Both the position numbers and the translations under genes were made by a program. Positions 14,235 to 23,733 of a stretch of 64,000 nucleotides of DNA are shown piece after piece; position 1 is the first letter of the stretch, and every line of letters starts with the position of its first letter. The notes beneath the pieces were generated by a model. The model was not told the origin of the DNA, made no database searches, and was given only the letters and a program-made list of their open reading frames with translations. This DNA is from Talinum fruticosum (taxonomy: Eukaryota; Streptophyta; Magnoliopsida; Caryophyllales; Talinaceae), in assembly GCA_021018815.1 (NCBI GenBank), contig JAITYX010000059.1, positions 1,488,001-1,552,000 on the forward strand. Direction: 5' to 3'.

Positions 14235-14967
14235 TCTATGTTATATATAAAGGGAAGAGGGACTTGCTGTATAAATTATTGTTTACCATATTTACCCCTT
14301 TTATTAACTTCACTTTTAGGGATAAAAATGTCATTATGTTTAAGGTGGTTATCCTCTCTCTCTCATTACCCTCCCCTTCTCTCTCTCCAGTTAAACCCCC
14401 CTTCCAGTTATCCCCTCCCCTCTCTGTCTGCGGCCCCCCTCTCTCTCTCTCTCTCTCATTTACCCATACCCAAAGCCCCATTAATTTTTTTATCAAATTT
14501 ATTAATTATTTTTTATGCAATTTATTAACTATTTTTAATCTAACATAATTATAAAGATACATGAAGAATTTATTTTTTTATATAAACTACCCTTGATAAA
14601 ATAAGAAAATTAAATTACCTTAAAAAAATTAAATACATAAAGTCTAAATTTAAAGTTTGAACCTTGGATAAATAAATAAATATTATTGATATAAATTACG
14701 TTTATAACATATAGAATTTACATAATTTATTCCCTTAATATATCTACCTATCTATCTATGTTGTATATAAGGCCAAGACTTCTCTATTGTTGTATAACTT
14801 TTACTTTTTATTTTTTACCCTTCATATAACTTATATCTTAAGGATAAAATAGTCACAAATTATTAAATCATTAAACTTATCTATGTTATATATAAAGATA
14901 AGGCCCTTTTATTGTTGTATAAATTTTAATTTATTAATTATACCCTTATTTTGCATAAACTTATAGG
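14235..14967 (+). repeat. Composite Helitron-like unit, copy 1 of a direct repeat
   Basis: Contains three 5'-end-like motifs of the form TCTATGTTATATATAAAG or TCTATGTTGTATATAAGG, at 14235, 14755 and 14880. The first is preceded by A, as expected for insertion at AT. It is followed by ~100 bp and then a CT-rich tract (~14,350-14,460). The whole unit recurs at 15853-16623 at high identity. There is no protein-coding capacity. TC at the 5' end and AT-rich subterminal sequence fit non-autonomous plant Helitrons; assignment is inferred. Confidence 0.55.
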
Positions 14968-14968
14968 G

Positions 14969-15060
14969 ACTAACTTTGAATTGCACGTAATGCGTGTATG
15001 ATTAAATTAAGTTCAAACATAATAATTTTTATTATATTTTCATATTATGGTAAATATTTA
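14969..15060 (-). mobile_element. Reverse-oriented Helitron 3' end (decayed)
   Basis: Read on the minus strand, a hairpin with ACGCATTACGTGCAA-type sequence is followed after ~10 bp by GTTAGT, a one-base variant of the CTAG/T Helitron terminus. The next ~80 bp match the arms of the palindrome at 20217-20466. Confidence 0.5.
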
Positions 15061-15852
15061 CAAATCAAATGAAAGAGAATAACGATCATTTTAGTTAATT
15101 GACACATGTGCGGTATTTAAGAAATAACGAAATCCTTAATTTCGCATTCCTCTCAAGGCTAAGTTTTAAGCTAAATTTTCACATATAATTCATGTATGCT
15201 ACCTTTCTACTCCCACCTTTTATTTACAAGGATAAAATATTCCTATCTAATGGAATGAAAAAAATAATAAAAATCGAATGGTAACTAATCCTTCCCGCTC
15301 TCTAGGTTCTTATAAGAAAATAATAAAATATTCTTAGCTAAATTTTATATAGGTTCTTATACATAAAATGAAGATGAGGAAGTTAGGTTAGGATTAAAAA
15401 TAATTGCAATTGAGATAAATTATTAATATAAAAATTAAAATATACTTAGAATAATGTAGAAGAGAATTAATTTGAAATAATTTTGTTTGTATTTAGATGA
15501 TTTTTTTTTATTGGCGCAGATTAAATATAGTACATTTTTAGTATTTAATTTTGCTTCTCATTGATATAAAATCAGAAAAATAAAAAATTGGCATGTAATT
15601 TTTAGAGATGAAAATATTGTTGCGCCTTTGTTGTTATGTGTGGACTATGCTGTATATTTGTAAAACAAAAATTCATTTTCATCGAGATCTATCTTAAAAG
15701 CATACTTGACATTATTTAATTTTATTATTAAAATTCCTTATTTTCATAGTGATATTTTTCATCTAACTATATCACGGCAAAAAAAGTCATATATTATTAT
15801 TTAGAATGATTGTTATGTTGGAATACTATACTCATTGAATACTATACTTATA

Positions 15853-16623
15853 TCTATGTTATATATAAAGGGAACACTAAAGTGCTGTATAAATTTCACT
15901 TTGCCATATTTACCCCTTTATTAACTTAAATTTTAAGGATAAAAATATCATTATATTTAATGTAATTACCCTCTCTCCAATTAACCACCCCTCCCCCTCT
16001 CTCTCCAGCTACCCCCTCTCTCTCTCCAGTTACCCCCTCTCTCCGCCTGCCTCTGTCTCTCTCTCTCTCTCTCAGTTAACCCCCTCTCCTTTGCCTCTCT
16101 CTCTCTCGCTCTTTCATTTATTTACCCTTGAGTCCCATAAATTTTTTTATCAAATTTATTAATTATTTTTTTATATAATTTATTAACTATAATCTAACAT
16201 TATTATAAAGATACATGAATAATTTATTTTTTATATAAACTACCCTCGATAAAATAAGAAAATTAAATTACATTAAAAAAATTAAATACATAAAGTCTAA
16301 ATTTAAAGTTTGAACTTGGATAAATAAATAAATATTATTGATATAAATTACCTTTATAACCTATAAAATTTAGATAAATTATTTCCTTTATATATCTACC
16401 TATCCATTTATTTTTGTATATAAGGCCAATACTTCTCTATTGTTTTATAACTTTTACTTTTCTTTGTTTTTACCCTTCATATAACTTATATTTTAAGGAT
16501 AAAATAGTCACAAATTATTAAATCATTAAACTTATCTATGTTATATATAAAGATAAGGCCTTTTTATTGTTGTATAAATTTTAATTTATCAAATATACCC
16601 TTATTTTGCATAAACTTATAAGG
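15853..16623 (+). repeat. Composite Helitron-like unit, copy 2 of a direct repeat
   Basis: Second copy of the unit at 14235-14967, offset by ~1.62 kb. It repeats the 5' motif at 15853, an expanded CT tract (~15,966-16,120), a shared AT-rich body and the internal motif TCTATGTTATATATAAAG at 16535. The difference in length is mostly in the CT tract. Confidence 0.6.
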
Positions 16624-17096
16624 ATTAGTTACTCATACATAAAAATAATTATTTCAATTAAAAATTAAATTTAAAAAACCACTCACGTCTAACATTTTCA
16701 AAGCACATGTATATATGATTCAATTTAACAGTGAGTTAATGAAGTGATTGATTTATTTATTTATTTTATTGTTTGGTAATTGTGTATAATTTCTCTCTAA
16801 CTCTCCTTCGGATTTGTTGAAGATTTACGCCAACCGACCGAGCATGGAAATTATGATGATGTGCATAGAGAATTTAATTACTTTCCAAGGAAGTGTAATA
16901 CCTGTTGTTAAAAATTTAACACATTTTGAGCTAAATTTTCACATATGATCCATGCGTACTAATATAATCTAATATCTATTAATGTCCGCTGAGTTTTTTA
17001 AAAAAAGAAAGAAAAGATGAAGATGCATATTGTAGAGTCAAACTTTATAAGAACACCTTTTTATTTCCCACATATCTATCTATATTTATATCTATA

Positions 17097-17460
17097 TCTA
17101 TGTTATATACAAAGGGAAGAAGGATTTAGTCTTTGTATAAATTTTGATATTCCACATTTACCCTTTCTTAACTTAAATTATAGGGTTAAAATTATCTCTT
17201 ATAATTATTTTATTTTCATTTGCCAAAAAAATTATTATTTTATTTTTCTTTCTTCTCCTATCCCTTTCTCTCCGGTTACCCCTCTCTCTATGCGATTACC
17301 TCCCCCTTTTTCCCATTTTCTCTTTCCCTCTCTGCAGATTACCCACTTACGCCCCCTCTCTCTTTCTCTAAATTGTTTACTAGATTTCAATTATAAAATT
17401 TTTTTTATGTTTATTAGATTCCAATTGAAATGAATATTTTTCTAAATTGTTAACTGCATG
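17097..17460 (+). mobile_element. Further Helitron-like 5' end with CT-rich tract
   Basis: TCTATGTTATATACAAAGGG at 17097 is followed by the same architecture as the two direct-repeat units: an AT-rich ~150 bp stretch with TTTACCC, then a CT-rich patch (~17,250-17,370). The 138-codon ORF across it is a composition artefact. Confidence 0.45.
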
Positions 17461-18048
17461 GGGATTGTATGATTTTTTTTGTGATATATGCTTTTTAAAT
17501 AAAAAGTTATGATGTACGCTTTGTTATATCTTAACCATTCGATTATTAAATTTAAATTATTGTATTATAATTACTAAATTTCTTTATTTTTTATGGACGG
17601 TAAACAATTATTACATTGATCTTTAAATTAGTATAATTTTTCTCCAATTAATATAAGTTACTTTGTGGTTTGATGCCGGTCTTTTTTTATCAATATATCA
17701 TTGCTCCCTACTCAAACTTTGTTTTCCTCTTTATTAAATATTTCTTTCCTAACAGTGTAAGATTTTATACATTTGTTCAATATTTTATAAAATCATTCTA
17801 AATACACATACGATAGATCCTAAATTTACATTAATATTACCCATTTTAAGTATGCTCACTTATCAATTTAATAATTATATATTATTGTCTTAGTCATCAT
17901 AAAAACACCATATTACAAGGTGCTTGAGAAAAAAAAACGACAATGAGAAAAAAAAAAAGGACAAACATGACTCTAACGATTAATATATGGTATTTAAAAG
18001 TTAGAAAAATAACATACTTATAGCAATAATGCTTGATCTATCTATCTA

Positions 18049-18750
18049 TCTATGTTGTATATAAGGCAAAGATAATGGTATAATTTCCAAACCCAAACTG
18101 TTTGATTATTTAGGTAATATTTTCTCCCACTCCCTAAGTACTTATAAATTTTAATCTTTCGTTATTTGTTTTTATCTATTTTATAGGTCTATTTTATTGC
18201 GATTGAATTAATAATAATTCTTATATAGGTAATACGTGTAAGACTTTGTTCAAAGTATATAACAAAGTTTTTACCTTTTTTTAATAAAATTTTAGAATTA
18301 TTATGTATCAGCTTAACTTATTATTTTTTTCAAGCGAATGAATAAGATGTAAATATTATATTACTTAAAACTAAAATATTAACATCGAGGGTCATCATTC
18401 ATCGCCTTGCTCATTGTATGTAATATATATATTATTTCCTATTTGCTTCACCCCTTATTCAAGAAGGCATATATGAAATTTTTTGGGGCATTTTTAGAAT
18501 TCATGTATTTTACAGTTTGAAGAGAGAAAGTAGGGAGATGAGAATGTGGGAGAAGTAAATGGCTTGGAATGACAGTATTTTTTGGAGATTGCCTGATTTG
18601 ACAACGAGTACCCTTATCATTTAATATTTATTAGTTGCTAAATACATAGAGAAAATATTTAATTAGTATGGGTATTTTTGTCTAAAAAATTCTACAATAC
18701 TTCGGCCTTTTTACCTTTATATATAAGATAAACATAACATAAATAGATAG
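18049..18750. mobile_element. Helitron-like ends facing each other
   Basis: A forward 5'-like motif (TCTATGTTGTATATAAGG) at 18049 and a reverse-oriented related motif ending near 18,745 (CCTTTATATATAAGATAAAC on the plus strand) bracket ~700 bp of AT-rich non-coding sequence. This could be a small non-autonomous element or two truncated elements. Confidence 0.35.
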
Positions 18751-18974
18751 ATATATAAAGGGATAAATTGTCCAAAATTTATATGTTATCTTTATTCATT
18801 TATCCTAAGTTCCAAACTTTATAACTTAGACTTTATTTATTTTAATGTTCCTATTATCCAAGCTACTTCATATAAGAATCAAATTCATAATATATCTTTA
18901 TAATTATGTTAGATAAAAAATAGTTAACAAATTTTTTAAAAAATAGTTAACAATAAAATTGTTTTAAAAAAGCT

Positions 18975-19170
18975 AGATAATTGGAGAGGGAGAGGGAGAG
19001 AGAGATAGAATTTAATAAAAACGGTGGGTTTATGTAACTGCGCGGAAGGGGGTAGAGATGGAGAGAGATGGTAATGGTTAGTTTTTTTTTATAATAGTTA
19101 GTTAAATACAAAGTAAAAATATTTAATTAAAAAGGTATTTTTGTCTAAAAAAATTATACAGCATTAAGAG
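18975..19170 (-). mobile_element. Reverse copy of the Helitron-like CT tract and 5' region (truncated)
   Basis: A GA-rich stretch (18975-19070) followed by sequence whose reverse complement resembles the TGCTGTATAAATT subterminal region of the 14235 and 15853 units. It is therefore an inverted, truncated relative. Confidence 0.4.
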
Positions 19171-19731
19171 CCTCTAAAAACATATGGCTAATGACGGGAT
19201 GAAGGAGAGAGAGTTAGGTCGGGGTTGAATTCTAGAATTATATTTATATAGATCCTTTAATACCGTTAATGATTAAAACTTTTTACTTATTAAACTAATT
19301 TATATAGGTCCGTATATACGAGGGAGAGGGAGTTAGGTTAGTAAAAATCATTTTAATTGAGACAAATTATTCATATAAAATTACTTCCAAAAAAATTACT
19401 AATACAAAAAATAAAATTGTAGGGACAAGTTAGTAATTTGCTTGATTCTGCAGCTATTTGAATTGTCTAACAACAGCAAGGTTTTCCCCTTTCTTTAGAA
19501 CATAGTATTTTTATTAATTGTTTCAATTTTATTATTTTTTTTCCATGTAATCGCCAAGGGATTGAGTTTGATGAAAATATAGTTATTGATGAAGTTAAAA
19601 CTACATTTCACGTATACTTGTTAAATCATGTCCATAACCAATTTGTACCATTTTGATTCTGGTTACCAACTTTTTCATTAGGTATTTGGAATATCTCATC
19701 TCAAAAGCTGAGTTATGCATGAAGTTAAGCC

Positions 19732-19893
19732 TTGATGATAAAAAAAGTTAATTATCTTTGATATCCATTTCCAAATTTAGTTATGATCTTAGAAACTAAT
19801 CATAACTTATGTTGATGATAAAAAAATTAATTATCTTTGATATCCATTTCCAAATTTAGTCATGATCTTAGAAACTAATCATAACTTATGTTG
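19732..19893. repeat. 80 bp tandem duplication
   Basis: Two adjacent copies, 19732-19811 and 19812-19893, differ at only a few positions (an A-run length and one T/C). Both begin TTGATGATAAAAAA and end CATAACTTATG. Confidence 0.85.
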
Positions 19894-20216
19894 TTTTGAT
19901 GGCTCATTATTATAATGAAAAATTCGTTAGCAATTGTAGGAATAAAGTTGTAGAGATGAAATTGTCATTATATCATTTATTTTATATAGTTATTAAATTT
20001 TATTAAATTTAATTTTTATAAATATCCCCATTTTACTAAGTTATTTAATCCTCTCCCCTCCCCCACACACACGTCAATTTTCATACCCTTTTTACCTCTT
20101 CACAAAAAAAGTTATGTTCTATTTTTTATATCATTTTTTTACTATGCCTTCATTTTAATTTCGTGCCATTTTATTATTTTATCTTCATTAGTTGTCGTGT
20201 TAGTTTAAGCATCTTA

Positions 20217-20466
20217 CTAGCTTTGCATTGCACGTAATATGTGCATAATTAAATTAAGTTCAAACATAATAGTTTTTATTATATTTGAATATTACGGTTA
20301 TTATTAAATTGAACCCTAGCCTAACCATAATAACTTTTATTATATTTGAATATTATGGTTAGGTTAGAGTTCAATTTGATAATAACCATAATATTCTATT
20401 ATAATAAAAACTATTATATTTGAACTTAATTTAATCATGCACGTATTACGTGCAATTCAAAGCTAG
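20217..20466. mobile_element. 250 bp palindrome of two Helitron 3' ends
   Basis: A near-perfect inverted repeat centred at ~20,341. The right end, 20439-20466, has the hairpin GCACGTATTACGTGC then AATTCAAAG and CTAG, followed by T: a textbook Helitron 3' terminus. The left end is its mirror image, with CTAG at 20217-20220 on the minus strand and hairpin at 20229-20245. The arms agree over ~100 bp with few mismatches, and a shorter inner inverted repeat (CCTAACCATAATAAC type) fills the centre. Confidence 0.75.
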
Positions 20467-21038
20467 TAATAATAATAATAACAATAATAATACTTTATAT
20501 GTTGTTAGAGTTTTTAAAAGCCTTTCCATTTAAAAAAGAAAAAGAGAACAACAATCATTCTAGATATCATAACAAAATAGATATATAATTATTACAAATA
20601 TAATGTGACGTAACTGATAAAAAATATTATCATAAAAATTAAAAATTTTTTATTAAAAAATTAAAATTGACTAATTATAATAAATTACTATATTTTTAAT
20701 AAATATTTTTTAATAAGAATGGAATTTTTTTAAAAAAGAATTTTTGAAAGCCTAAAGTTGCCCTAGTTGACAAGTAACAACAAATTACAAAGCTACTGAG
20801 GAATTTGAGAGAGAGATCGTTAAAAAAAAATATAATAAAAAGAAAGGAAAAAGAAAATAAAAAGTTCCAGGAGAACAAGGATCCAGCGAGTAATGGTGGG
20901 TGGGGAACATCTACTCAGGTGCTCTAGAGACCACCTAATAATTTTGAATTTTCTCTTCCCATCTCTATTCTCATCACTCAGTCATCCCTCTTCTTTCTTT
21001 CTCACTCTCTCACTAGGGTTTTGGCTAAAGCCCTAGCA
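20467..21038 (+). promoter_or_regulatory. Promoter and leader upstream of the presequence-like exon
   Basis: An AT-rich spacer passes into a CT-rich leader at ~20,950-21,020. A telo-box-like TAGGGTTTT lies at 21014-21022, close to the ATG at 21039. Telo-box motifs are common in plant ribosomal and translation genes, which fits a transcript feeding mS35. The transcription start was not determined. Confidence 0.4.
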
Positions 21039-21193
21039 ATGGCTTCTCGCGCCCTTTCTCTCTCTCGCACCTCCTCTTTCCTCCGCCCGCGTCCCTTCGT
21101 TTCCGGCGGATTCTCTGGCGTCTCTAGGGCGGATTCTTCGGCTTCTCAGTCGTCTCTGAACGATGACAAAACCATCGGCCAAGTTGTTAAAAG
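21039..21193 (+). CDS. Presequence-like 5' exon, possible alternative first exon of mS35
   Basis: ATG at 21039 opens 51 codons plus two bases before a donor (AAAAG|GTGTTG). The peptide starts MASRALSLSRTSSFLRPRPF and is rich in Arg and Ser with no acidic residues for ~30 positions, as in mitochondrial targeting peptides. Its phase matches the acceptor at 23720/23721, so it can be spliced in frame to mS35 through KEEAMM. However, mS35 already has its own start and presequence at 23734. It may therefore be an alternative first exon, a shuffled presequence, or the stump of another gene cut off by the insertions downstream. Confidence 0.5.
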
Positions 21194-21559
21194 GTGTTGA
21201 TTTCATTCCACTTTCTTTCCTCTATCATTCTGTTTGGTTGGTTTCAATCTGAATATTGCTGGATCTATGCAAACGTCTCCCGTAATTGGTTCTAGTTTGA
21301 TTTGTGGTGTGTTTAATCTTAATCTTTCAGGACATTTCAATTGTTTGATTTCGTTGGATGATGAATTTAAGCTGAGGCATTTCAGTCAAGCCAGTTTTCC
21401 ACGTTAAAATTTCTCTCCGATATGTGCCTTTCAGTTAGCATATTCATTTGACAATGAGCTCTTATTATGTGGAACAAAGTAATTGTATCATAGCTTTCCT
21501 CCTCTTCGAAGTTATGTTTACGCATTATACTCTTTTTTCGCGGGGACATCGGGTCATGA

Positions 21560-22250
21560 AAGTTAAGGCAGTTGATTATGCACAAAATCACCTGGTGTGA
21601 ATTGTGTAGTGTTATGAAAGGTGGTATAATATAGCCATTTTTGCAAGGAAGTTATCAAGTCCTTTCTATAGACATCCATTAGCCACCTCTGTTTTCCCAT
21701 CTGTTCAAGGGTGGTGGGATATGGATATTTATCGAACAAAAGCAAATGCGTGCTTTTGAATAATAAACCCACCTTAGAAATAACTATATTCGTCATTCAA
21801 AGTACTCTGAGGCAATAACGGAACTTGAAGAAACGGTCGAGATCCATCTAGCTCCTTCCACAGTGGATTCAGTAGAATAGAGCTGAGCCACCAGGGTGTA
21901 CAAATGTACGTATTTACTAAATGACAACCAGGATTACTTTCTTAGCTAAGGTGATCCTTGTATTATATCCATGTAGACTTCAATCGTACCTCATTCGGGA
22001 ATTGGCACGAGCTGCCTATGGAATGTGCTGTTGTCATATTTACAGTTTTGACATGTTACACAAATTTTGATGTATTGCTGAACTAGCTTTATCAAACATT
22101 CTAATAGAATAATGTTTATATCATTTTGAGTTGCCGCTCTTCCATAATGCCATCCTCCAAATGGAGTCATGAACCATTTTCTGTTCTGAACTGAGACCAA
22201 TCACCAATTGAACTTTTTTTCCCCGCAAAGTAATTCATCCATGGGACTTT
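21560..22250 (-). pseudogene. Decayed Ty3/Gypsy integrase fragment
   Basis: Minus-strand reading frames with stops and frame changes resemble the integrase region of Gypsy polyproteins. There is a zinc-binding HHCC-like part (GGWHYG followed by CVTCQNC near 22,010-22,150) and a PIPE-type linker at ~22,000. Core remnants follow near 21,640-21,760, where YP..T..QMGKQRW resembles the YHPQTDGQTE block and a W-Y-TT-H-T block follows. No LTRs, reverse transcriptase or complete ORF were recognised. It is an old insertion, either in an intron or upstream of mS35. Confidence 0.6.
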
Positions 22251-22864
22251 ACTGTGGAACTATTTTTCCATGTTGTAGGTGTAGTGCTACTTGTTGAGGA
22301 GACGGGTCCTTTATCTTTGTTTTGCTGAGATATAAAACATCATCATTCACTACAGAAAGGGTCTTGCAAAGAACATTAACTCCTAGTATTATTAATAAAA
22401 GCATCAGATGCTTGTTTTTCCTTTCCATCCCTATAGTGGAGCTCATAACGGAGGTTGGACAATCCAAATTGCAGGAAGGGGATATATTTTTTTGGCTTCA
22501 GGAGTCATTTTAGGATTTTTAATCAGAAAAATAATTATTATTCTCCCCTAAGTACTGCTCCAATTTCTGAACTGAATATACCACTGTCCGTAGCCGTTTC
22601 TCATAGACTGATAACTGTTGCATTTGGTCCAGAGACTTGATGATAGAGGCTAAAGGGTCACCTTCCTACATTAGCCAGTGGCAGAGCCATTGTTTCTGGA
22701 GTCTGATGACCCCCTCCCAAAAAAAAAAAAAGAAAATTATGTGTAGGGGAAAAGAAAGAAAATATCCCTTGAATGGACTTTCCATCTTCTCAAAGAGATT
22801 TCCGGCCCTTGTGGCAAAATGATTGAAGGGCCGGTTATTGAATATAATTTCATCCCTTCTACGC

Positions 22865-23036
22865 CTTAGCTTAGGCACAGTGGTCAAGCATGCATGGGCT
22901 CCATGCTATTGTGAACCTCTGGTCGCGTGTTCAACTCCTGATGGCAACAACGAAGTTTCCTTTCTTTCTTTTGTTCAGTGCTTACCTCAAACTCCAGCCT
23001 TCCGCCCCCACCCCCATCCCCACCCCCTTTTTTTTT
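22865..23036 (+). mobile_element. tRNA-derived SINE (candidate)
   Basis: An RNA polymerase III A-box-like CAGTGGTCAAGCATG (~22,878-22,892) is followed ~40 bp later by a B-box-like GTGTTCAACTCC (~22,927-22,938). The element ends with a T run at 23028-23036. The spacing and 3' poly-T fit plant SINEs such as the Au family. Family membership was not tested. Confidence 0.5.
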
Positions 23037-23733
23037 GAGTTAGATTGTAGTAAAAGTTGTAGCTCATGTATCCACAATGAAATTTTTACCCCCCCGGGAG
23101 GGCCCTTCTTCTGTCTTCACTTCACACACAAGCACCAAAGCCACACCATGCCAAAACCCCAACTCTTTCTCTCTCGCTCTCTCCCCACTGTCTTCACAGT
23201 GGCACTGTCCACTGGCGGCTGCTGCCACGGCCTTCCTCTCAAGTCTTAGTTCTGTTCACTGCTGCACCTCTATTCTCTCTCTCTGTTTCTCCTGTCTGTT
23301 TCTGTGGCCCTCGTTTGCTGATTTGAGTGTAAGTTAACAGCAAATTTGAATGTGCAGATGCAATCATCAACTTCATACGTATAGTGGCATTTTGTCCTGT
23401 TTTTATACATCATATGGGTCATTGTGGAGTATGTGAGGAGCCTTAGCAAACCTGCTGATTCTGAGGGGGAGAGTTGTTTACCTTGGTGTTACCAGTACCA
23501 CAATAGCTAGATTCTTATTCTAAATTTTAGGGTTTCTATTAGCCTTCTCTTTCTAGTTTCTTATTTATAAGAGATGATGGTTTCTGATGGATGATGTTGA
23601 TGAAATTATTCCTGCTCTGTATTGTCTCTGATTTAGCATTGTTTTCTGGTTATCTCTTTTTTTCATTTTATTTAAATGTGAATTTTGACCCACTTCTTTT
23701 GGTGGCTTGCGATTACTCAGCAAAGAGGAAGCA
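23037..23733 (+). promoter_or_regulatory. mS35 upstream region with second telo-box
   Basis: CT-rich sequence, then a telo-box-like TTTTAGGGTTT at 23525-23535, ~200 bp upstream of the strong mS35 ATG. This could be the proximal promoter of mS35 if the 21039 exon is not used. Position 23720/23721 also looks like a splice acceptor (GATTACTCAG). Confidence 0.35.

Noticed and set aside
14238..14548. Overlapping ORFs in CT-rich tract
   Set aside because: Composition artefacts of the CT-rich Helitron-like tract (Ser/Leu/Pro-only peptides).
17017..17433. 138-codon ORF
   Set aside because: Spans a Helitron-like end and CT tract; low-complexity peptide without motifs.
22890..23337. Overlapping plus-strand ORFs near the SINE
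   Set aside because: Cover the SINE 3' part and CT-rich leader; His/Pro and Ser/Leu runs, no family features.
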